From positions 1 through 35,046 of the forward strand of contig CAYPDM010000012.1 in NCBI GenBank assembly GCA_964409485.1: a DNA stretch of 35,046 bases, written 5' to 3'. The DNA comes from JAFGPF01 sp964409485 (GTDB lineage: Bacteria; Chloroflexota; Dehalococcoidia; Dehalococcoidales; RBG-16-60-22). Below, piece by piece: positions 17,716 through 24,761 of this stretch; position 1 is the stretch's first letter, and every line of letters starts with the position of its first letter. The notes beneath the pieces were generated by a model that saw only the letters and a program-made list of their open reading frames with translations, was not told where the DNA came from and made no database searches. The position numbers and the translations under genes were made by a program.

Positions 17716-17732
17716 ATACCCTACTGGGGTAT
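17716..17732. promoter_or_regulatory. CsoR/CstR-type operator upstream of the repressor gene
   Basis: A perfect inverted repeat, ATACCC-TACTG-GGGTAT, lies about 120 bases upstream of the GTG start of the CsoR-family repressor. G/C-tract inverted repeats flanked by TA are the recognised operator type of this family. Read on the minus strand the site lies within GTGATA-18 bp-TATCTT (17742-17713). This matches the geometry of the two better promoters at 22288-22317 and 29802-29831, though with poorer -35 and -10 boxes. Autoregulation of the repressor is a reasonable inference. Confidence 0.6.
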
Positions 17733-17771
17733 AGTTTATCACCTCTTGTCCCCCGCTGTCAATACGCTTTC

Positions 17772-17801
17772 TTGGTATTTTATAACGTAGTGCTGTAGAA
17801 T
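17772..17801 (+). promoter_or_regulatory. Putative promoter of the CsoR/CstR-family gene
   Basis: TTGGTA (17772-17777) and TAGAAT (17796-17801) are spaced by 18 bases, about 50 bases before the GTG start at 17853. The match is moderate. Confidence 0.45.
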
Positions 17802-17852
17802 AATAGTGTACGGGATTTGATTGCACAATATTCCACGATGGAGGGAGCGATA

Positions 17853-18140
17853 GTGAGCGAAGAAGGACCGGGAGTGTCAAGAGAGGCAATAGTGAAACGT
17901 CTCAAGCGGATAGAGGGGCAGATACGCGGTCTTCAGAAAATGGTCGGCGATGAACGTGATTGCGAGAGCATAGTAACCCAGCTGGCGGCGGTCCGTTCCG
18001 CTATTGATAGCGTCGGCGCGCTGGTGTTGAATAACTATATAAAAATTTGCACTCCCAGAGGCACCAGGTCCGACCCCGGTGTATATGAATCTATGGTGCG
18101 CGTGGTGGGCGTCTGGGGCAGGGTGCACTTAGGCGAGTAG
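17853..18140 (+). CDS. CsoR/CstR-family transcriptional repressor, probably persulfide-sensing
   Basis: A 95-residue all-helical repressor of the CsoR/RcnR/CstR/FrmR family, with the typical opening VKRLKRIEGQIRGLQKMV. GTG 17853 is chosen because GGAGGG lies seven bases upstream; an ATG at 17838 would sit on that SD. Cys37 and Cys66 are 29 residues apart, as in copper-sensing CsoR (Cys36/Cys65) and persulfide-sensing CstR (Cys31/Cys60). The position of the CsoR copper ligand His61 is Tyr62 here (NNYIKIC). A Cu(I) S2N site therefore cannot form, and a CstR-like dithiol sensor of sulfane sulfur is more likely. The neighbouring convergent operon encodes a rhodanese protein, and CsoR-type operators lie in three places in the window. 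The C-terminal tail after Cys66 is not recognisable. Confidence 0.85.
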   Translation: MSEEGPGVSREAIVKRLKRIEGQIRGLQKMVGDERDCESIVTQLAAVRSAIDSVGALVLNNYIKICTPRGTRSDPGVYESMVRVVGVWGRVHLGE

Positions 18141-18153
18141 ATACAGCAAGCGA

Positions 18154-18801
18154 TTAGCTCTTATCCTTGGCTATCTCGTCATACCATTTGCCGTAATGAC
18201 TGCGGGCATAATTTTTGGATACCTTGCCGTCCCACATGGAACGAAGCGATTCGGTCATCCTGGGATGAAGCGAACCCGTATAGATATGCACCAGCAGCAT
18301 AAGGAAAGCCAGGATAAAGGCCACGTCGTGCACGATTACGAACCACTGAAAGACCCCCGGCGACAGCACATCCTTGAGGAACCACATGAAAAAGCCGGAT
18401 AATACGAAGATAATTCCGGTGGCCAGCACGATAAACTCCCACATTTTTTGTCCGGTGTTCACATGCCCCTGCGGAGCCATCTTGGACTCGTCGCCGCCGA
18501 AATAATAATCGGGCGCCCGGCATATCCACCGAAAATCATCCTTGCCCCAGGTAAGAGTTTCCTTGATGAACTGTAACGACATTTTAGGATTGATAATGAA
18601 ATATACTATCGGCGCGCCGACGAAAAACACCACGGCGATACGGTGGATGGACCTGGTTATGCCACCCGCCGCCGGGCCTCCCAGGCCCGGGAGGAACAGG
18701 ATGGCTCCCGTAACCAGCAGCACCAGAAAAGACGCCGTGTGAATCCAGTGAAACCAGACGGTACGTTTCTTGAAACGTTCGATAACTCGTGCTTCTGCCA
18801 T
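18154..18801 (-). CDS. Cytochrome b subunit (formate dehydrogenase gamma/cytochrome b561-like)
   Basis: A 215-residue membrane protein with four hydrophobic helices, at about 17-40, 50-72, 117-138 and 150-172. Histidines suitable as heme b ligands lie in them (FHWIH, SIHRIA, IVHDVAF, LVHIYTG). This is the FdnI/cytochrome b561-type quinone-reactive anchor. It is the last gene of the minus-strand operon. Its start overlaps the last base of the Fe-S subunit stop, so the two are translationally coupled. In formate dehydrogenase N the partner would be a molybdopterin subunit; here the partner upstream is an 11-heme cytochrome. It probably exchanges electrons between the quinone pool and the periplasmic Fe-S/heme subunits. 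Confidence 0.88.
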   Translation of the reverse strand: MAEARVIERFKKRTVWFHWIHTASFLVLLVTGAILFLPGLGGPAAGGITRSIHRIAVVFFVGAPIVYFIINPKMSLQFIKETLTWGKDDFRWICRAPDYYFGGDESKMAPQGHVNTGQKMWEFIVLATGIIFVLSGFFMWFLKDVLSPGVFQWFVIVHDVAFILAFLMLLVHIYTGSLHPRMTESLRSMWDGKVSKNYARSHYGKWYDEIAKDKS

Positions 18802-19664
18802 TACTTTTCTCCTCCCCTCATCCTTATCCGGGCGACCAGGTAATTAAACCCGAAACCGGCCACCGCGGCAATCGCCAGGCCGGAACCGAGCCACCGGAAT
18901 ATATCGCGTACTGTCGTGGCGGGTGGTACTTCGGGGTCGGTGGGCAGTCCGTAAGTTGACGGCGAATCATCAAGTACATACATTACGTGCAGGCCGTGAA
19001 GTTCATCAACTCCGTAAAGCGAGGCTTCGGTGCCATTCTGGCGTAGAGAGGCGACCCTCTCTTCTCCTTCTGTTATCAACTCCGCGCGATTGCCGAATGT
19101 AATCGCTCCGGTGGTGCAGGCGGCGGCACAGGCAGGCGGTTCATCATTGATAACGCGGTCATGGCAGAAAGTGCATTTGTTCATGATAGCCACGCCGGTT
19201 ATCTTGGTCGCCTCCATCTGCGGCACCCCGAAGGGACAAAACTCGGCGCAATACCCGCAGCCGGAGCATTTATCCCTGTCATACTGCACGAAACCCAGCC
19301 TGTTGTAGCTCAACGCTCCAGTCGGGCAGACTTCAACACATGCGGCCTCGGTGCAGTGGTTGCATGCCATCTTGCGGGAGACCCAACCGCCGCCCTTATT
19401 AACCGGGTGCAGCGTTGTCCATACATCGGAAGAAAGCGCCGGGGGTTGCGCCAGGTCGGGCTTAACCGTCTCCCCCAGATTGTTATATTCTTTGCAGGCT
19501 GCGTAACACCACCAGCAGTTCACACACTTGGTAACGTCGATTAACATGGCCATGCCCAGATGAGTCTGGGAATCTTTGGCCAGGGCCATAGCCGGCGGTT
19601 CCAGTAATAAAAGGCCGGTTGCCCCGGCGGCACCCTTTAAGAAATCCTTGCGACTTATCTCCAT
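18801..19664 (-). CDS. Tat-exported four-cluster ferredoxin subunit with C-terminal membrane helix (FdnH/HybA-like)
   Basis: A 287-residue protein starting with the twin-arginine-like signal SRKDFLKGAAGATGLLLL (only one Arg, next to Lys). Four Cys clusters follow in the order typical of DMSO-reductase-family beta subunits: CVNCWWCYAAC, CNHCTEAACVEVCP, CSGCGYCAEFCP and CTFCHDR...CAAAC. A single hydrophobic helix near 252-275 would anchor it, as in FdnH. The signal suggests the folded protein faces outside the cytoplasm. It lies between the 11-heme cytochrome (six bases upstream) and cytochrome b (overlapping), consistent with an electron wire between them. No molybdopterin subunit is present in the operon. 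Confidence 0.88.
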   Translation of the reverse strand: MEISRKDFLKGAAGATGLLLLEPPAMALAKDSQTHLGMAMLIDVTKCVNCWWCYAACKEYNNLGETVKPDLAQPPALSSDVWTTLHPVNKGGGWVSRKMACNHCTEAACVEVCPTGALSYNRLGFVQYDRDKCSGCGYCAEFCPFGVPQMEATKITGVAIMNKCTFCHDRVINDEPPACAAACTTGAITFGNRAELITEGEERVASLRQNGTEASLYGVDELHGLHVMYVLDDSPSTYGLPTDPEVPPATTVRDIFRWLGSGLAIAAVAGFGFNYLVARIRMRGGEK

Positions 19665-19670
19665 ATCATT

Positions 19671-20987
19671 CTACTTCCCTACAGTTTCAGGAAATTCGTC
19701 CACGATGACATCTTTGTTGGCTTCCTTCTCTTCAGCCCTGATATCTTCTTCGGTCAGGAACAACTCGGTACTGTCGTGGCAGGCATCGCAGCTCTCATTT
19801 TGAGGCGTGTGCAGCTGGATGTTATGCGGTGTGGCGTACTTCCAGGTCGAGGCCGCGTTGAAATTCGGGAGCAGTTCATCGCCGTAGAAATCGCAGGTTC
19901 CGGAACAGGTCGGTACATGGCGCAGCACCACGTATTTATAAGGCCTCTCCGACGACCGCAGAGGATTGTAGCCGATTTCAAACTGCATCACGGATGGCTC
20001 GCTGGTGCGGCAGGGTATACCCTCCACGTCGATGGCAACGTGGCAGCCGTAGCAGTTCTTATATTCGACGGAGTGGCAGACCTGGCAGGAGAGGTCGCCC
20101 AGGTGCTGCTCGTGCTGGGGGTTGCCCTCCGTGTTCGTCCAGACGTCCTCGTGGCAGTCTTCGCACTTGGCCGCATTGGAGTTCTGGTATCTGGACTCGG
20201 TTTCTTCCCCGGAACCGTGAAGCTCCTGGCTGTGGCAATCGGTACAGATCATCGTCGCCTGGGTCCAGTGGACATCGGCCGGTATCCCCTCGTTTGCCCC
20301 GAGGTATTCGTCGCCGACACGGGAGCCGTGGCAGGCGATACAGTTGTATTGCATGGACGGAGTCTCGCGGAATTTGTGGCCGGAAACGAGGCCGCCTTCC
20401 AGCTCATCCGGTCGGCTGACATGACACTGCCCGCAGGTGGTGTGGCATTCCTGGCAGTGATTTTCCATCGCCGTGGCCAGCGGCGAACCTTCGGAAATGT
20501 CGCCGCCCCGGGCTTCGAGAGCGGACTCAAAGCCGCTCAACGTCGCATGGAGGCTTATATCGTGAGATTGGGCTAAGTCCTGGTGGCAGGTATTGCAGTT
20601 GCCATCGGACGGGTCGATAATCAGCCCGGCGTGCGCCAGCCCTTTATCTTCTTCTTGGCTGTTGCCGCCGTGGCAGATAACGCAGCCTACCTTACCATGG
20701 GTGCTCTGGAGGAAATCGCCGTCTTTAACGAAGACCTTTTCCCATACCTCCAACGGAGGTAACTCACCGCCTCAGCCCTCGCCGGTGGTAGCCTCTGATT
20801 TCGCCTCTTCTTCCACGGTGGCGGTTTCCTGGAGGATATCTTTGTCGGTGTGGCAGGTAACACAGGTGCTGACCACCTCCTCCCCCGGTTCCGGGGTAGC
20901 ACCGGCCAGCTCTTTATTGGTGCATCCGATAACAGATAATGCGAACAGGACAAGGATAACGGCAAATGTCATAACCAGTCTCTTCAT
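19671..20987 (-). CDS. 11-heme c-type cytochrome lipoprotein with in-frame TGA (candidate selenoprotein)
   Basis: Read as one frame through a TGA at 20774-20772, this encodes 438 residues. ATG 20987 follows GGAG. Residues 1-22 are a lipoprotein signal with lipobox LSVIGC (lipidated Cys22). Eleven CxxCH heme motifs follow: CVTCH at 42-46 before the TGA, and ten after it (CVICH, CNTCH, CQECH, CGQCH, CIACH, CTDCH, CEDCH, CQVCH, CYGCH, CDACH). The TGA is codon 72, in a Gly-rich linker (TTGEG-TGA-GGELPP). Without read-through the upstream product would be a 71-residue one-heme lipoprotein, and the ten-heme part would lack an export signal. Recoding, a recent nonsense mutation (GGA to TGA would keep Gly) or a sequencing error are the options. 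It is not similar to any multiheme enzyme I can name with confidence. Confidence 0.85.
20745..20761 (-). promoter_or_regulatory. SECIS-like hairpin downstream of the in-frame TGA
   Basis: On the minus strand, TACCTCC-GTT-GGAGGTA forms a perfect 7-bp stem with a 3-base loop. It starts ten bases after the TGA at 20774-20772, so the apical loop is 17 bases from the stop codon and begins with G. This meets the commonly used bacterial SECIS criteria: loop roughly 16-37 nt from UGA, small apical loop, and G in the first two loop bases. The spacing is close to that of E. coli fdhF. The hairpin could arise by chance or contain only an SD-like GGAGGT. Confidence 0.5.
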
Positions 20988-21096
20988 TGGCCACTCCAAT
21001 CTTTACCCTTGTTTATCCGAGCAACTGGTGTATTCTTTTTGTCCTGCCTGACCGGATAATGTCAAACCCCGGCCAGGCAGGACTCGCGTACGTTAT

Positions 21097-22101
21097 TTAC
21101 TTTTCTATTTCGAAACTCTGGATGCTGGCAGCATTATAGCACAGGCCGTTATTGATTGCCTCATCTGGCGACCAGGAGCAGATGCCGAACTTGAGGCTGT
21201 AGGCGTCGTACCCGAGCATTTCCAGCAGGGCGACAGCCTCCGCTGCCCAGTGCCCGGTATCGCAGTATACGTATACTGGATTATCAGGATCAAGTTTGTT
21301 AAGGTTATCAACCAGGCTGCTTATCCCGAAGTTAATGGCGCCGGGAATGTGCCCGGCGGCATAATACTCCGCCTTGCGTATGTCCACAATAGTCATGTCC
21401 TCATCCTCGGCAATCTTCATGTTCAAATCGGTTGCCAGGATAAATTTAGGCGATACTTTCGCCGCCGCGGCCGCTATGATGGCAGCTGCATCGGTTGAGG
21501 TGGAATTGTCGATTTCCGGGTAGTCATAGGTTCCACCATTGTTGGCTGTGGTCTCCGTTTTGAAATCAGACTGGGCTTTCTCTGGATTGAACTGTAGCGT
21601 GGCAACACTCGGGTCCGATGTCCAGCCGCTGATTCCGTGTTTTAGATTCTCGACATCGTAGCCCAGGACACCGAGTACTACCGATCCAAAGGCAGCTACT
21701 TGACCTGAATCGCAATATAGCAGAATCTCCTTGTCCTTGGGGAGTGTGGTCAATTCGCCAAATGCGATATTAGTCGCACCGGGAATATGCCCGGCAGCAT
21801 GATTTTCCGCGCTGCGAATGCTGACGATGTAAGGGGCGTCGCCTTCGGCAATCCTCATCTGGATGTCGGAGGCCTTTACGTGTTGAGCCATGTGGGTCAG
21901 GTAATCAGCAACGGCATCCTTAGTTATATCGAATTCCGCCGCTGCGGGTGCCGGCGTCGGCTCTGGTTCGGGGGCAGGTGCCGGGGCTGGTGCGGGTGCC
22001 GGTTCTTCTTCTCCGCCGCAGGCGGTAAGCATCGGCATTGACAGCAAAAGCGCCAGCAGGATAATAATAGTACCTAAACTGGTCCATAGTTTTAAGCGCA
22101 T
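21097..22101 (-). CDS. Lipoprotein with two catalytic rhodanese domains
   Basis: A 334-residue exported sulfurtransferase candidate. A lipoprotein signal ends in LTAC (Cys28), followed by a Pro/Ala/Glu linker (about 31-55). Two rhodanese domains follow, about 76-165 and 215-315. Both keep an active-site Cys in a P-loop-like motif: Cys130 (CDSGQV) and Cys280 (CDTGHW). Both also have the HIPGA(T/I)N signature. Two active domains in one chain is unusual, since classical two-domain rhodaneses have one inactive copy. Rhodaneses move sulfane sulfur, so a role in thiosulfate or polysulfide handling outside the membrane fits the persulfide-type repressor nearby. The start ATG follows GGAGGA. It is first in the operon, about 110 bases before the multiheme cytochrome. 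Confidence 0.88.
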   Translation of the reverse strand: MRLKLWTSLGTIIILLALLLSMPMLTACGGEEEPAPAPAPAPAPEPEPTPAPAAAEFDITKDAVADYLTHMAQHVKASDIQMRIAEGDAPYIVSIRSAENHAAGHIPGATNIAFGELTTLPKDKEILLYCDSGQVAAFGSVVLGVLGYDVENLKHGISGWTSDPSVATLQFNPEKAQSDFKTETTANNGGTYDYPEIDNSTSTDAAAIIAAAAAKVSPKFILATDLNMKIAEDEDMTIVDIRKAEYYAAGHIPGAINFGISSLVDNLNKLDPDNPVYVYCDTGHWAAEAVALLEMLGYDAYSLKFGICSWSPDEAINNGLCYNAASIQSFEIEK

Positions 22102-22287
22102 CCCTAATCCTCCATGTTTGATATTAATAATATTTGATTATATACACACCGGTCTGAAAGAAAACTGGCAGGCTTCGTCATTCGGCTGCCGTGTAATACC
22201 GGTGGATAGAAAGAAGTACAATTGAAGATAGAAACAATATCACTAACAGTAAATCTTGCTTTACTACCGCAGAACATTCTAGCATGG

Positions 22288-22317
22288 ATAATACCATACT
22301 CGGGTAGCCTAAATCAA
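22288..22317 (-). promoter_or_regulatory. Putative operator-promoter of the rhodanese-cytochrome operon
   Basis: On the minus strand, TTGATT (22317-22312) and TATTAT (22293-22288) are separated by 18 bases. A CsoR-type inverted repeat, ATACCA-TACTC-GGGTAG on the plus strand (22291-22307), fills the spacer and touches the -10 box. This position would let a bound repressor block RNA polymerase. The leader to the ATG at 22101 would be about 180 bases. A second, weaker TATAAT at 22142-22137 lies nearer the gene but lacks a good -35. Confidence 0.55.
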
Positions 22318-22328
22318 GAAATTTTTGT

Positions 22329-22358
22329 TTGACAGTTCAACTATTTCCAGAGTAGACT
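22329..22358 (+). promoter_or_regulatory. Putative promoter of the ccm operon
   Basis: A consensus TTGACA (22329-22334) is followed after 18 bases by TAGACT (22353-22358), about 36 bases before the ccmE ATG. It lies back to back with the rhodanese-operon promoter, only 12 bases between -35 boxes, so the two divergent transcripts could be coregulated. Confidence 0.55.
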
Positions 22359-22394
22359 CTAGATTGAGTTGCGCACCTGGAAAATCCCCTGGTA

Positions 22395-22784
22395 ATGAAA
22401 AAGAAATATTTAATCGGCGGTGCCATTGTATTAATAGCGGTAATATATCTGCTGTACTTAAGCTTTGGCAGTTCGGTCAGCTACTACGTAACGGTAAGTG
22501 AATTCTATGATAGAATTACCGAACTAGACGATGCTAATATAAGGGTAGCCGGGATAATAACGGATAATTCAATTGAATGGGATGCTGAAGAAGTCGAGCT
22601 TAAATTCATCATCACCGAGGGTGGAAAAAACATGCCGGTTATTTACAACGGGGCTCAACCGGCCGGATTTAAGACCGGCTCCAACCTGCTGGTGGAAGGG
22701 AAATACGGGGCTGATAACGTTTTTCGGGCAACCCAGATAATTTTAAAGTGTCCCTCAAAATATGAGTCTATTGATTTAGAATAG
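22395..22784 (+). CDS. ccmE: Cytochrome c maturation heme chaperone CcmE, CxxxY type
   Basis: A 129-residue membrane-anchored OB-fold protein. One N-terminal helix (about 5-22) is followed by a beta-rich domain with the CcmE-like core VAGIITDNSIEWD and LLVEGKYGADNVFRATQIILKCPSKY. In classical CcmE a His in an HDENY motif binds heme covalently. That His is absent here. Instead Cys119-P-S-K-Tyr123 gives the CxxxY signature known from variant CcmE proteins of archaea and sulfate reducers such as Desulfovibrio. The protein starts the ccm operon and precedes ccmF by nine bases. Its ribosome-binding site is weak (CTGG). The context makes the family call secure. Confidence 0.88.
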   Translation: MKKKYLIGGAIVLIAVIYLLYLSFGSSVSYYVTVSEFYDRITELDDANIRVAGIITDNSIEWDAEEVELKFIITEGGKNMPVIYNGAQPAGFKTGSNLLVEGKYGADNVFRATQIILKCPSKYESIDLE

Positions 22785-22793
22785 TGCTGGTAA

Positions 22794-24761
22794 ATGATAG
22801 AAGCGGGGCGTATTGCCTTAATCATAGCGCTCCCTGTTGCCGTGTTCTCGGTATTATCTTCCGTCATCGGTGCCCGGGCGGCATCCGCGCGTCTCTATAA
22901 GAGCGCCCGGTGCGGTATCCTTATCATATTCGGGCTTTACACGCTGGCGCTGGCCCTGCTTTTATACGCTTTTTTTACCCATGATTTCAGTGCCAGGATT
23001 GTGGCCGAGCATGCCAGCCGTGACCTTCCCCCTTTATATACGTTGAGCGCCCTTTACGCCGATAAAGCCGGCTCGATGTTCTTATGGGGTTGGCTGATTT
23101 CTCTTTTTTCGGCTTTGCTGGTTTTCCGTACACGAGAAGAGAACCGCCGGGTTATTTCTTATGCCATCTCTATTCTGGCTGTTATAGAAGTATTTTATAT
23201 CGCTCTGGTTACGTTCGTGGCCGATATCTTTGCCCGGCAGCCTTCCCCCGCCGTTGACGGCTTCGGTCTGAATCCGCTACTGCAGAACTTCGGTATGCTC
23301 ATACATCCCCCTCTGCTCTATCTCGGTTTTGCCGGCTTTGCCGTCGTGTTTGCCCTGGTGATGGCGGCGATTATCACGCGTCGTTCTGAAATGTGGCAGG
23401 ATAGACTTATCCGGCGCTGGGCGCTCGTTGCTTGGGGAACGCTGGGCGTCGGCAACCTGGTAGGGATGTGGTGGTCTTACAATGAATTGGGCTGGGGAGG
23501 GTACTGGGCCTGGGACCCCGTGGAAAATGCCGGGCTGATGCCGTGGCTGCTGGGGACCGCCTTCCTTCACTCGATGGCGATGGGCAGACAGAGGAATTAC
23601 CTGAAGGCATGGAGCTTGAGCCTCATTATATTTACTTTTGTTTTCACTTTGTTCAGTCCCTTTATCACGCACGGGGGTATCGAGTCTCCCCTGCATGGTT
23701 TCTACGGCTCGCCATTCCCGCCCTTTATTCTGGCGGCGATTATTATCGTGATAGCGGGTTCGTACGTGTTGCTGTATATCCGCCGTCGGGATTTGAAGGA
23801 TGAGCGGCAACCGCCCTCTTTATTATCCCGGGAAGGGTCTTTTCTGCTTACCAATATATTTTTAGTGGTTCTCGTGTTTGTTATCTTCGCCGGGACGGTG
23901 CTCCCCCGGGTGGTGGAGCTGCTGGGAGGCGGGAAAATAGCGCTGGACCGCGGTTTCTTTGACCGTACCTGCGGGCCGATAATGCTGCTCCTCGTATTGC
24001 TCATGGGCGTCTGCCCTCTGCTCGGCTGGGGGAAAACGGTATGGAATTCCGCCGGGCGGAATATAATTTTCTTTCTCTTGGCTGTTGTCGTCGTTTCCGC
24101 GGCTGTCCTGATTTCCAGAATCGGCAACTGGTATATTGCCGCAGTGGTATTATGCGGGTTGCCGCTGTTTGTTGTGTTGCGGGAGTGGTGCCGGGGAGCC
24201 CTGGCTCTCCATCGTAATAAAGGATATAATTTCGTCCGCGGGTTCTTTACGCTCATCGGCGGCAACCGGACGCGGTACGGGGGTTTCCTCGCCCATATCG
24301 GCATCGTTCTTATCGCCCTCGGTATTATCGTGTCGTCTTTTTACGGCGTTGAAAAAACGGCGACGCTCGACATCGGTGAGTCGATGAGTGCCGGTAAATA
24401 CGAATTGACCTATAATGAACTGGTATTCAAACAGGATAGTGTGAAGGTGAGTGCGGTAGCGTCTATGACGGTCAGTGAAAACGGGAAACCGGCGGGCATC
24501 ATGCGCCCCAGCTATGCTTACTGGTTCAATTATAACGATTTCTTTGCCGAGGTGGCCGTGCGCACCACGGCGGCGGAAGACCTGTTCGTCTCCCTGGCCT
24601 GGACCGGGTTCGACCCCGCGGATATGTCGGCCACCTTTCGGCTGCTGGTGAATCCCCTGATTGTCTGGATATGGGCGGGAGGGGCTTTCTTTATCATCGG
24701 GGGCGCTTTATCGTTTTCCTTCGGGGAGAAGCGGCTCCCCGGGGGTGAGGAGCAGGTATGA
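22794..24761 (+). CDS. ccmF: Cytochrome c heme lyase subunit CcmF
   Basis: A 655-residue polytopic protein with more than a dozen hydrophobic segments. The WWD heme-handling domain is evident as WWSYNELGWGGYWAWDPVE near residues 225-243. It is followed by periplasmic and membrane segments with conserved His in HPPLLYLGFAG and HSMAMGR. CcmF takes heme from holo-CcmE and attaches it to CxxCH cysteines of exported apocytochromes. It ends with an ATGA overlap into the next gene. The 11-heme cytochrome encoded divergently next door is an obvious client. Confidence 0.95.
   Translation: MIEAGRIALIIALPVAVFSVLSSVIGARAASARLYKSARCGILIIFGLYTLALALLLYAFFTHDFSARIVAEHASRDLPPLYTLSALYADKAGSMFLWGWLISLFSALLVFRTREENRRVISYAISILAVIEVFYIALVTFVADIFARQPSPAVDGFGLNPLLQNFGMLIHPPLLYLGFAGFAVVFALVMAAIITRRSEMWQDRLIRRWALVAWGTLGVGNLVGMWWSYNELGWGGYWAWDPVENAGLMPWLLGTAFLHSMAMGRQRNYLKAWSLSLIIFTFVFTLFSPFITHGGIESPLHGFYGSPFPPFILAAIIIVIAGSYVLLYIRRRDLKDERQPPSLLSREGSFLLTNIFLVVLVFVIFAGTVLPRVVELLGGGKIALDRGFFDRTCGPIMLLLVLLMGVCPLLGWGKTVWNSAGRNIIFFLLAVVVVSAAVLISRIGNWYIAAVVLCGLPLFVVLREWCRGALALHRNKGYNFVRGFFTLIGGNRTRYGGFLAHIGIVLIALGIIVSSFYGVEKTATLDIGESMSAGKYELTYNELVFKQDSVKVSAVASMTVSENGKPAGIMRPSYAYWFNYNDFFAEVAVRTTAAEDLFVSLAWTGFDPADMSATFRLLVNPLIVWIWAGGAFFIIGGALSFSFGEKRLPGGEEQV

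Larger units (their letters stand above)
17503..17852. other. Gene-free stretch with promoters, a CsoR-type operator and structured sequence
   Basis: This 350-base stretch has no credible ORF. From left to right it holds the tRNA-Arg promoter (minus, 17518-17547) and a possible hairpin TGCCGT/ACGGCA around 17598-17624. A strong GCCCGGCT/AGCCGGGC hairpin lies at 17658-17681, followed by an inverted-repeat operator at 17716-17732. A promoter for the CsoR/CstR-type gene lies at 17772-17801. A structured RNA on either strand is possible between about 17590 and 17735, but I do not recognise a known family. Confidence 0.5.

Noticed and set aside
19776..20576. A 266-codon frame opposite the multiheme cytochrome
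   Set aside because: Shadow of the heme-rich gene; reverse complements of CxxCH codons give the repetitive translation.
20748..20759. GGAGGTATG in the hairpin as a restart site for the ten-heme part
   Set aside because: The ATG is out of frame and reaches a stop after six codons, and the downstream part would have no signal peptide.
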